Positions 1 through 5,760 of a stretch of 6,085 nucleotides of DNA are shown here, in pieces. The stretch is from positions 1 through 6,085 of the forward strand of contig JAJRTX010000042.1 in assembly GCA_021545665.1 (NCBI GenBank), read 5' to 3'. Both the position numbers and the translations under genes were made by a program. Source of the stretch: Zetaproteobacteria bacterium. Lineage in GTDB: Bacteria; Pseudomonadota; Zetaproteobacteria; Mariprofundales; Mariprofundaceae. Within the stretch, counting starts at the first letter, position 1, and every line of letters starts with the position of its first letter. The notes beneath the pieces were generated by a model. It saw nothing but the letters and a program-made list of their open reading frames with translations. It was not told the origin of the DNA and ran no database searches.

Positions 1-287
1 AAAGCTGCTGCCGAGCGCAGGATGTCATTCGTGCGCTTGAGTTCACGGTTCTCCCGCTCCAGATCTTTCATGCGCTGCTGCTGATCGGAACTGACTCCGG
101 GCTTTATGCCTGAATCAACTTCCATCCTGTTAACCCACTTTCTTAATGTCTCAGGGGTACAACCAATTTTGGATGCAATCGACGTGATCGCCGACCAACG
201 TGACGGGTATTCATGCTCGCTCGTTAAAACCATGCGAACGGCTCGTTCTCTTACTTCCGGGGAATATCTTACTTGTTGTGTTTTCAT
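1..287 (-). CDS. IS3-family transposase OrfA, C-terminus cut by window edge
   Basis: OrfA is the DNA-binding, regulatory part of the IS3 transposase; it is usually joined to OrfB by a programmed -1 frameshift to give the active OrfAB recombinase. Ninety-five codons are visible, starting at the ATG at 285-287 (MKTQQVRYSPEVRERAVRMV). Residues about 8-58 form the HTH_Tnp_1 domain, with the helix-turn-helix around AITSIASKIGCTPETLRKWV (33-52). Residues about 68-92 form a leucine-zipper coiled coil with L76, L83 and L90 in heptad spacing, containing the family's LERENRELKR motif. The start is supported by AGAGGA seven bases upstream. The usual family length is about 100-110 residues, so only the tail and the expected A-rich slippery site are missing. 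The reading frame has no stop or frameshift in the visible part. Confidence 0.93.
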   Translation of the reverse strand, partial: MKTQQVRYSPEVRERAVRMVLTSEHEYPSRWSAITSIASKIGCTPETLRKWVNRMEVDSGIKPGVSSDQQQRMKDLERENRELKRTNDILRSAAA

Positions 288-315
288 AGGCTAATCCTCT
301 CAAGAGTTTTAGCCT
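288..315 (-). promoter_or_regulatory. Hairpin that can hide the orfA ribosome binding site
   Basis: The arms AGGCTAA and TTAGCCT (7 bp, perfect; plus-strand positions 309-315 and 288-294) flank an inner 3-4 bp CTC(T)/(A)GAG stem. The Shine-Dalgarno AGAGGA (295-300) lies inside the fold and the orfA ATG follows directly. In RNA that includes both arms the ribosome site would be paired or occluded. The right arm overlaps the inner end of the inverted repeat, so transcripts coming from outside the element would carry the whole hairpin. The repeat is seen directly; the regulatory role is inferred from other insertion sequences that limit expression from read-through RNA. Confidence 0.45.
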
Positions 316-337
316 CCGACAAATCCGGGGTGATTCA
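311..337 (-). repeat. Terminal inverted repeat (left end) of the IS3-family element
   Basis: On the minus strand this stretch starts TGAATCACCCCGG and ends GTCGGAGGCT. The terminal TG and the CCCCGG core match the shape of IS3-family/IS51-group ends, and the position just upstream of orfA is where the left inverted repeat should be. Its partner is outside the window, so the inner limit at 311 is an estimate. Confidence 0.75.
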
Positions 338-414
338 GTTAGCCATTTTCGTACAACATAGACTTATTGTAATAACAAAAACATATGCGTCAATATTTCA
401 CCGCTGCAAAACAA
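338..414. other. AT-rich intergenic gap between operon terminator and insertion sequence
   Basis: No coding region is supported here. The stretch contains the predicted minus-strand promoter at 366-393 and, at its left edge, the presumed target-site duplication gtt (338-340). It appears to be the remnant of a normal intergenic region into which the IS3-family element inserted. Confidence 0.6.
366..393 (-). promoter_or_regulatory. Predicted sigma70-like promoter pointing at the IS end
   Basis: On the minus strand TTGACG (plus 388-393) and TACAAT (plus 366-371) are separated by 16 bases, each box matching five of six consensus positions. The surrounding DNA is AT-rich. Transcription would start near 358-360 and run into the insertion element about 20 bases later. 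It lies downstream of the operon terminator, so it is more likely the promoter of a following gene that the insertion has separated from it, or now a promoter reading into the transposase. This is a sequence match only. Confidence 0.5.
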
Positions 415-442
415 AACACCCCGCAGCAGGCTGCGGGGTGTT
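405..442 (-). terminator. Rho-independent terminator of the fumarate-reductase-like operon
   Basis: Plus-strand positions 415-426 (aacaccccgcag) and 431-442 (ctgcggggtgtt) are perfectly complementary over 12 bp with a 4-base loop. On the minus strand the stem is followed by TTTTGTTTTG, a T-rich tail. The stem lies 23 bp beyond the stop codon of the flavoprotein gene, the last gene of the operon. No T-rich run follows the stem on the plus strand, so it is read as acting on minus-strand transcription. It would also shield the insertion element from operon read-through. Confidence 0.93.
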
Positions 443-465
443 GATGTACAACAGTCAGGCTGTGG

Positions 466-2133
466 TTAGCGCATAGTGCCTTCGAGATGCGCGGTCAGCT
501 GGCGTTTGGCAACGCTTTCCGGGGTGTAGGAGGGAAGAATCACCGGTGAAATCTGATCGGTTTCGATACCGGCATCTTTTAACTCCTGTTCATGTTTATT
601 CACATGGTCGAGTGTCAGCTCTCCCAACTCGGCAGTTTGAACATATTCAGCAGTCGCACGTCCGGCGCGGCGGCCGAATACATTGTAGTCGAGTACGGAG
701 TTGCCCATCAGGCGGTTGCGTCCGTGTACGCCGCCGGATACTTCACCGGCTACAAACAGGCCGGGGACATTGGTTTTGCAGTCGGCATCAATTTCGACAC
801 CGCCATTCTGGTAGTGAAGTGTTGGATAAATTAACATCGGTAACTTCGCAATATCAATATCATAATTGATATATTGCCTGTACATGGCAGGGAACTTTTT
901 CTTCACATATCCCTCACCCTGAATCATTTCAATCAGCGGCGAATCCAGCCACACGCCCAAGCGACCATTGGGTGTTTTCACGCCGCCGCCATTTTCCAGA
1001 CATTCCCGGATAATGGCTGATGATTCGATGTCCCTGGGTTCACGCGGCCAGACAAACAACTCGCCATCCTTGTTTAAAGGCTGACCGCCAGCGCCGCGAA
1101 TCGCTTCAGTAATCAGAAATCCGGCAATCTGCTCGGGAAATACGGCTCCGGTGGGATGATACTGCACCGAATCCATAAACATCAGCTTGGCACCTGTTCT
1201 GTAGGCAATGGCTAAGCCGTCGCCGGTGGCACCATAGTGATTGGTTGTATCATATTTCCTGATGTGCAGGCGTCCGAATCCACCCGTGGCAATAATGGTT
1301 GCCTTGGCTTTGACGGTGAAATATTCCTTGGTTTCCAGATTATACAGAATACCGCCAGCGCACTGGCCCTTGTCATCCATGATCAGCTCAACTGTGGGCA
1401 TAAACTCAAGCACATCAATCATATCGGCATGATTTCTGACTTTATCCATCAGGGTGCGCATAATGATCGCACCGGTATAATCGCGGCTGGAGAGCATGCG
1501 CTTGCGTGAGGTGCCGCCGCCATGGCGAACCTGCAATGAGCCATCTTCCATTTTATCCCAGATTACACCCATCTCTTCCAGCCATTTCACGACTTCCGGG
1601 CCATCCTCGGTCAGAGCGCGCACCAGATCGGGTTTATTATCAAAATGGCCGCCGCCGATAGCGTCCAGATAATGAGTTGGCGGGGAATCGGTAGGGGATA
1701 CCGCCGCCTGCATGCCGCCCTGTGACATCATGGAATTGGCATCGCCCATGCGCAATTTGCTGGAAATAATGGATTTCACACCCTTGCCCATGGCCTCAAT
1801 GGCCGCACCGCAACCGGCGCCGCCGGCGCCGATAATCAGCAAATCCGTTTCATAATCGGGACTGGACAGGTCGAATTTCGACGGATCAATGCGGGAATGG
1901 GTTTCCAGCATTTCTGCGACTTCCGTGGTAAGAATTTCATCCTTGTTGGGGCCGATCGTTATGGCGCGTTTGGAATCAATTTTATAATCAGGATGCGATG
2001 AGTTTAATACATCCTGTCTCTCCTCCTCACTCATCGGCGGATATACAGGTTCATCGGTCATCGCCAGTTCAAAGCGCCTGTTTCTGGTTTCCTTGACCTT
2101 GTTCAGTGATCCATTCATGTATTCCGGATACAT
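466..2133 (-). CDS. frdA: Soluble fumarate reductase/succinate dehydrogenase-type flavoprotein subunit
   Basis: This is the catalytic FAD subunit, interconverting fumarate and succinate, probably in the fumarate-reducing direction. It has 555 residues. The FAD dinucleotide motif is IIGAGGAG at about 100-107; HPTG is at 326-329, TEAIRGAGG at 342-350 (E343, R346), PRD with R367, PTLHY with H440, and GRNRLMGNSV with R474. These correspond to the substrate-binding and proton-transfer residues of the FrdA/SdhA family. The position of the covalent-FAD histidine is N133 (ANSMMSQGG), so FAD should be bound non-covalently. An N-terminal stretch of about 95 residues precedes the Rossmann motif, which lies close to the N-terminus in classical FrdA. 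The start is supported by AGGAG eight bases upstream of ATG; the gene follows the iron-sulfur subunit by 11 nt and is last in the operon. No signal peptide or membrane segment is evident. An AprA (APS reductase) reading is disfavoured because HPTG and the dicarboxylate arginines are present. The exact substrate is inferred. Confidence 0.88.
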   Translation of the reverse strand: MYPEYMNGSLNKVKETRNRRFELAMTDEPVYPPMSEEERQDVLNSSHPDYKIDSKRAITIGPNKDEILTTEVAEMLETHSRIDPSKFDLSSPDYETDLLIIGAGGAGCGAAIEAMGKGVKSIISSKLRMGDANSMMSQGGMQAAVSPTDSPPTHYLDAIGGGHFDNKPDLVRALTEDGPEVVKWLEEMGVIWDKMEDGSLQVRHGGGTSRKRMLSSRDYTGAIIMRTLMDKVRNHADMIDVLEFMPTVELIMDDKGQCAGGILYNLETKEYFTVKAKATIIATGGFGRLHIRKYDTTNHYGATGDGLAIAYRTGAKLMFMDSVQYHPTGAVFPEQIAGFLITEAIRGAGGQPLNKDGELFVWPREPRDIESSAIIRECLENGGGVKTPNGRLGVWLDSPLIEMIQGEGYVKKKFPAMYRQYINYDIDIAKLPMLIYPTLHYQNGGVEIDADCKTNVPGLFVAGEVSGGVHGRNRLMGNSVLDYNVFGRRAGRATAEYVQTAELGELTLDHVNKHEQELKDAGIETDQISPVILPSYTPESVAKRQLTAHLEGTMR

Positions 2134-2144
2134 ACTAAAAACTC

Positions 2145-2843
2145 CTATTCCATGTCACGGGCGTAATATCTGTCGGTCAGTTCCTGTTTGGACATACCCA
2201 TCAGCAGGGTATATTTCTCATCAAACTCATGATTCCTGACTTCTTCAACCCGTTTGGTTAGTTCCTTGCTCTCTTTGGACAGATATTTCCCGTACAGTAA
2301 TTTGGCCAGCAGACCAACATTCATCTGGGTGATTTCCGCCGGACAGCGAATGCCACACAGTCCGCAATATACGCAGTCAAAAGACAAATCCATGACGGCT
2401 GCAATATCGCCGCGCTTGGCCGCCTGAATATAATCCATGACTTCCAGACCCTGAACGCATGCCTTGGTGCAGGTGTTGCAGGCCACGCAACCGAATACTT
2501 CCGGATACAATTGCAGGAACACATTGGTGTTCGGTGTTAAATCATCCAGATCATAAATGGCCTTGCGTGACGGGATGGATGGCACCTGAGACAGCCACAT
2601 GCCCGGCTTGACCAGTGTTGTACAGGCCAGTCCTGTATAGATCTTGTGATCATCAGGCATTCTGTACACAGTGCCGCAGGCGCCACAGTAACCTTCACGG
2701 CAACCCGCGCCCCTGATAATCTGATAACCGGCATACTCTATGGCGCCCATGATGGTGGCTTCCGCCGGCACATCATGTTGTTTGCCCATAATATAAACCG
2801 TAGCCATATCCTGCGCTGGAGCCTCATTTTTGTTTGTGGACAT
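2145..2843 (-). CDS. frdB: Fumarate reductase-type iron-sulfur subunit ([2Fe-2S] plus two [4Fe-4S])
   Basis: This subunit should carry electrons from the upstream iron-sulfur/flavin subunits to the flavoprotein encoded 11 nt downstream. It has 232 residues. The N-terminal part (about 14-100) is a [2Fe-2S] ferredoxin fold with C48, C53, C56 and C74 (GCREGYCGACG ... LAC). The C-terminal part has two four-cysteine motifs, C119-C122-C125-C129 (CVACNTCTKAC) and C157-C160-C163-C167 (CVYCGLCGIRCP). Classical quinone-linked FrdB/SdhB has one [4Fe-4S] and one [3Fe-4S]; here both sites have four cysteines. There is no C-terminal CCG (HdrB-like) domain, unlike thiol:fumarate reductase TfrB. The start is chosen for the strong GGGAGGAG six bases before the ATG; M13 is a possible later start where family homology begins. 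The symbol is by analogy; FrdB/SdhB-like is firm, the physiological partner inferred. Confidence 0.82.
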   Translation of the reverse strand: MSTNKNEAPAQDMATVYIMGKQHDVPAEATIMGAIEYAGYQIIRGAGCREGYCGACGTVYRMPDDHKIYTGLACTTLVKPGMWLSQVPSIPSRKAIYDLDDLTPNTNVFLQLYPEVFGCVACNTCTKACVQGLEVMDYIQAAKRGDIAAVMDLSFDCVYCGLCGIRCPAEITQMNVGLLAKLLYGKYLSKESKELTKRVEEVRNHEFDEKYTLLMGMSKQELTDRYYARDME

Positions 2844-2856
2844 CGAGATCTCCTCC

Positions 2857-3684
2857 CTAATATTCTTGTGGTAGTTGTTTTAATTCAGCCCAGGAAAAAA
2901 CCGGGCCTTTGGTACAAGCATAATCCTTACCGATATTACATCTGCCGCATTTGCCTATGCCGCACTTCATCTTGTTTTCCACCGTGGTGTATATCTGTTC
3001 ATCACTGAAACCGAGCACACTCAGATTCTGGATTACAAACTTGATCATGATCGGCGGGCCACAGGTGATGGCAATGGTGTTTTCCGGTGAAGGCTTTTTA
3101 TCGAGCAGGTTTGATGGTACAAAACCAACATAGCCGTCCCAGCCTTCTTCCTCGGCATCAATGGACAGATTTAACGAAATCTGATCCTTTAATTTCGCCA
3201 GACCGTCTTTATAGATAAAACCTTCCGAGGTTCTGGCTCCGTAATACAGGGAAATATCACCATAGGCTTCACGTTTTCCCAGTGCTGTTTGCACGATAGA
3301 CCAGACTGGCGCAATACCAATGCCGCCGCCAACAATCAGCAGGTTTTTACCTTCCCACTCATTAACCGGGAACCCATTACCGAGCGGGGCACGTATGCCG
3401 ATATAATCGCCAACTTCCAGTGCGAACAGAGCCAGTGATACACGGCCTGATTTCATCACCGAGAACTGAACATAACCTTCGGTCAGTGGCGAGGACGAGA
3501 TCGAAATCATCGCTTCACCTTTGCCGAAAACGGACAGCATGGCGCACTGGCCGCATTCGTAAGTGAAATCATCCTCGGTATTAAGCATTTTGACGCGGAA
3601 GGTTTTAATGGCACGCGGGCCGTCAATTTCATCAATAATTTCGATAATTTCAGCTATTTTTGGCAGGTATACGTTTTCACCCAT
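2857..3684 (-). CDS. FAD/NAD(P)H-binding oxidoreductase subunit (HydG/FlxA/AsrB type)
   Basis: This is the probable entry point for NAD(P)H electrons. The 275 residues follow the ferredoxin-NADP reductase fold. A flavin-binding barrel (about 1-105) contains the ISISSSP flavin motif at 60-66. A nucleotide-binding domain (about 113-225) contains GGGIGIAP at 119-126 and CGPPIM at 208-213. A C-terminal iron-sulfur motif has C241, C246, C249 and C257 (CGIGKCGRC ... AC), as in the gamma subunits of cytosolic hydrogenases, anaerobic sulfite reductase AsrB and FlxA. The ATG overlaps the end of the upstream gene by 8 bp (ATGGGTGA), which implies translational coupling; AAGG lies upstream of the start. 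Neighbours are a HydB/FlxB-type protein and an FrdB-type subunit, so it is assigned to a fumarate-reducing complex rather than a hydrogenase or sulfite reductase, whose catalytic genes are absent here. NADH versus NADPH cannot be told from the motifs. Confidence 0.87.
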   Translation of the reverse strand: MGENVYLPKIAEIIEIIDEIDGPRAIKTFRVKMLNTEDDFTYECGQCAMLSVFGKGEAMISISSSPLTEGYVQFSVMKSGRVSLALFALEVGDYIGIRAPLGNGFPVNEWEGKNLLIVGGGIGIAPVWSIVQTALGKREAYGDISLYYGARTSEGFIYKDGLAKLKDQISLNLSIDAEEEGWDGYVGFVPSNLLDKKPSPENTIAITCGPPIMIKFVIQNLSVLGFSDEQIYTTVENKMKCGIGKCGRCNIGKDYACTKGPVFSWAELKQLPQEY

Positions 3685-4714
3685 GAGCTCTTACCTTGTT
3701 GACAACGTCAATAATATCAATGCCTACCGGGCAATCGGTAATACATCTTCCGCAACCCGTGCATAAGTACTGATCAAAATTTTCCACGAAATACTGGAAT
3801 TTATGAGCCACTCTCTGACGCAAACGTGCGGCTTTATCATTTCTGGGGTTGTGGCCGGATGAGTGCATGGTGAAATCCGGGAACTGGCAGGTATCCCAGG
3901 TTCTGACCCGTTTGCCTTCAACCGGGTACGTCTTGCTGACTTCGTCGGCAATATCAAAACAGTGACAGGTCGGACACAGGAAGGTACAGATGCCACATTC
4001 GATACAGCGCATGGCTTCCTGATCCCAGACAGGCGAATCAAAGTTTTCCTTCAATATAACTGGAATCTCCTCAACATTGTCAATGTTACGCGGCATTTTA
4101 GCAATGGCTTCTTCGTGTACCTTCGCCACATCCTGCACATGACCATCACCGGCATCGCTGAACAGCGCCTCAGCATTATCAGCCAGTGCTTTGCCGCGAT
4201 CCGTCAGGAACTTGACGAAATAATTGTCGCCGATTTCTGTCATTAAAATATCGAGGCCTTCTTCGGCAGCGGGGGAGCCATTCACCGAAGTGCAGAAACA
4301 GTTGCGAGAGGGGGGAGTGGCGCAGGCAATGCCGACCAGTACGGTCTGATTGCGACGACGGGTGTAATAGGTATCCTCAAAATCATCATCGAACACCTTG
4401 TCCAGATGCATCATCGATTTTCCATCACAGGGACGCACGCCGAAAACAACAGTCTTTTTTTCTTTCGGGTGAACTTCCTTGAACTGAGGAGGGATGCCTG
4501 TTTTTACAGTGAATTCAAAATAGACTTCACGTTGTGGAAACACCACTTTCTTGGGCGAATGAACAGTAAGGGCATGATCCAGACGAATCTTCTCCGCATC
4601 ATCAATGATTTCATAATTCCATTGATTGTCTTCAAAAACCGGACTGTATACATCGGCATCTGCGAGTGTTGCCACCCATTTACTCAGGGAGTTTTTTGCT
4701 AATATCTTTTCCAT
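3677..4714 (-). CDS. 4Fe-4S dicluster electron-transfer protein (HydB/FlxB/AsrA type)
   Basis: This electron carrier is expected to pair with the FAD/NAD(P) subunit encoded next. It has 345 residues. The N-terminal half carries FGVRPCDGKSMMHLDKVF (91-108) and VLVGIACATPPSRNCFC (125-141), typical of sulfhydrogenase beta/AsrA/FlxB proteins. The C-terminal half has two [4Fe-4S] motifs: C237-C240-C243-C247 (CIECGICTFLCP), followed by C250 and C252 (CPTCHC), and C318-C321-C324-C328 (CTGCGRCITDCP). The ATG lies only 2 nt after the upstream stop codon. The only Shine-Dalgarno-like sequence, ACAGGA, is distant at about 15 bases, so translation probably depends on coupling to the gene before it. The layout parallels that of the preceding 343-residue protein, suggesting distant paralogy. 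In the Flx and Asr systems this subunit sits between the NAD(P)H flavoprotein and the terminal enzyme. The family assignment is good; the role in this complex is inferred from context. Confidence 0.82.
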   Translation of the reverse strand: MEKILAKNSLSKWVATLADADVYSPVFEDNQWNYEIIDDAEKIRLDHALTVHSPKKVVFPQREVYFEFTVKTGIPPQFKEVHPKEKKTVVFGVRPCDGKSMMHLDKVFDDDFEDTYYTRRRNQTVLVGIACATPPSRNCFCTSVNGSPAAEEGLDILMTEIGDNYFVKFLTDRGKALADNAEALFSDAGDGHVQDVAKVHEEAIAKMPRNIDNVEEIPVILKENFDSPVWDQEAMRCIECGICTFLCPTCHCFDIADEVSKTYPVEGKRVRTWDTCQFPDFTMHSSGHNPRNDKAARLRQRVAHKFQYFVENFDQYLCTGCGRCITDCPVGIDIIDVVNKVRAHG

Positions 4715-4716
4715 AA

Positions 4717-5748
4717 TTATCTGATAAAATCCTGTGGGTCATTTTCTTCATACGTTGAAATCAGCGCCGAACCTGCCGGACTCATGCCTGCTTCATACTC
4801 AAACACATCCAAGGAATCCTTCTCCACTTTTTTATTCATGAAACGCAGCGGGATTTGCACCGGACAAACGCGTTCGCATTCGCCGCAATCAACACAGCGT
4901 CCGGCCAGATGAATGACGCGAACCATATGAAAATAAAAGGTTTCAGAGGGAACCGGAGATTTTTCCACCCAGCGTGTGCGTTCCGCTTTTTCTTCAGCCG
5001 GAGTATCCGGTTTCACCTGAATATTGATGCTGTCCACCACGCATTCATGGCAGAAGCACATCGGGCAGACCGAACGGCAGGCATAACAGCGAATGCAGCG
5101 GTTCAATTCATCGGAAAAGAAATCCCAGCGTCCGTCCAGATCCATGGATTCATAGGGGACAAGTGATTTAAAGGGCTCGGCAGGCTGCTCTTTACAGTCT
5201 TCACCATAGACCGAATCATAAACAACAGGAAAAGCGTGTTTACATTCGATACAGCGCTCATCGAGCACTTCTGTAGCAGGGATGTCTTCAGTGCCTGTTG
5301 ATGTGGTAACAAGCACATTGTCATTGTCGCCGAATTCGACTTTTTGAATCTGCTGACCGGCCATTCTCTTGTTTAATTTGTGTTCGTTAATGACACCGGT
5401 ATTTTCACATGAAACGCCGATAATCTGCACATCCTGCCGCTTGATATAGCGTTCCTGCATCAACACATTGATGCCGCGACTGTCACAACCTTTGACAACA
5501 ATACCGATGGGTCGGGTATCAGGCTCTCTTTCCTGCGCCTTGCGGAATTTTTCATCTCTGAGAAAGCGGGTCAGATTATGTACGCAGCTTGGGTCCCAGA
5601 CCAGATCATCCACTTCTGCAGCATCATAAATAAATGCAGGCATCGACATGAAACCTGCCGTGCTGGCCTTGAAACCAATAATATATTTTACCTTCTTGGC
5701 TTCCAGTAGCGCTTTGGCTTCTGCTTTCAGTTCATCAAGGTTTATCAC
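4717..5748 (-). CDS. FrhB/FdhB-like iron-sulfur electron-transfer protein, GTG start
   Basis: The protein has 343 residues. Its N-terminal region resembles the FrhB/FdhB C-terminal domain, with IGIVVKGCDSRGINVLMQER (81-100) and VQIIGVSCENTG (107-118). Further on are CIECK (C166, C169) with C185, a dense cluster CIRCYACRSVCPMCFCHEC (218-236), and CVDCGECERVCPV (285-297, C285/C288/C291/C295). At least two [4Fe-4S] clusters are expected, and the extra cysteines could bind a third. Proteins of this type occur beside HdrA/MvhD modules and formate dehydrogenases in anaerobes. The start is a GTG at 5746-5748, supported by GGCGGAG overlapping the stop codon of the mvhD-like gene, six bases ahead; the genes are 3 nt apart. 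No F420 or other substrate site can be claimed. The likely role is to relay electrons between the MvhD-type subunit and the NAD(P)H-linked module. Confidence 0.75.
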   Translation of the reverse strand: MINLDELKAEAKALLEAKKVKYIIGFKASTAGFMSMPAFIYDAAEVDDLVWDPSCVHNLTRFLRDEKFRKAQEREPDTRPIGIVVKGCDSRGINVLMQERYIKRQDVQIIGVSCENTGVINEHKLNKRMAGQQIQKVEFGDNDNVLVTTSTGTEDIPATEVLDERCIECKHAFPVVYDSVYGEDCKEQPAEPFKSLVPYESMDLDGRWDFFSDELNRCIRCYACRSVCPMCFCHECVVDSINIQVKPDTPAEEKAERTRWVEKSPVPSETFYFHMVRVIHLAGRCVDCGECERVCPVQIPLRFMNKKVEKDSLDVFEYEAGMSPAGSALISTYEENDPQDFIR

Positions 5749-5760
5749 GTTTTACTCCGC
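5740..5760 (-). promoter_or_regulatory. Ribosome binding site deciding a GTG start
   Basis: The minus-strand sequence GGCGGAGTAAAACGTG places GGAG six bases before GTG (5746-5748). The next in-frame codons (ATA AAC CTT GAT GAA) contain no ATG, and the Shine-Dalgarno overlaps the TAA of the upstream gene at 5752-5754. This supports both the GTG start and translational coupling. Confidence 0.7.

Larger units (their letters stand above)
1..337 (-). mobile_element. Partial IS3-family insertion sequence (IS51-group-like), left end
   Basis: This is the start of an IS3-family element whose remainder (orfB with the DDE integrase domain, and the right inverted repeat) lies beyond the left edge of the window. 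The outer boundary is placed at 337. Read on the minus strand, the element begins TGAATCACCCCGG, with the terminal 5'-TG typical of the IS3 family and a C/G-rich inverted-repeat end like that of IS51-group members such as IS629. The orfA start codon lies 50 nt inside this end. The bases just outside, gtt at 338-340, would be one copy of a 3-bp target duplication; the other copy is not visible. The element is oriented like the operon to its right and sits 78 bp past that operon's terminator, so it does not interrupt any gene seen here. Group assignment is from memory of family sequences. Confidence 0.88.

Noticed and set aside
415..442. Bidirectional terminator
   Set aside because: The stem is symmetrical, but only the minus-strand direction is followed by a T-rich tail, and no plus-strand gene ends here.
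106..476. Plus-strand open frames 106-294 and 273-476
   Set aside because: The first is antisense to transposase OrfA; the second runs through the IS end and the terminator stem and has no recognisable protein features.
546..869. Plus-strand open frames opposite the flavoprotein gene (also 592-834 and 1237-1509)
   Set aside because: They lie wholly antisense to a gene with intact family motifs, and their translations show no recognisable domain.
466..2843. APS reductase (aprAB) interpretation of the flavoprotein and iron-sulfur pair
   Set aside because: The flavoprotein has HPTG and the dicarboxylate-binding His/Arg set of FrdA/SdhA, and the small subunit has an N-terminal [2Fe-2S] domain that AprB lacks.
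2145..2843. TfrB-type thiol:fumarate reductase subunit
   Set aside because: The protein ends after the ferredoxin-type motifs and lacks the CCG domains needed for CoM/CoB thiol chemistry.
2857..4714. Anaerobic sulfite reductase (asrAB) or cytosolic hydrogenase (hydBG)
   Set aside because: The proteins resemble these subunits, but no siroheme AsrC or NiFe hydrogenase subunit is present, and an FrdB/FrdA pair follows instead.
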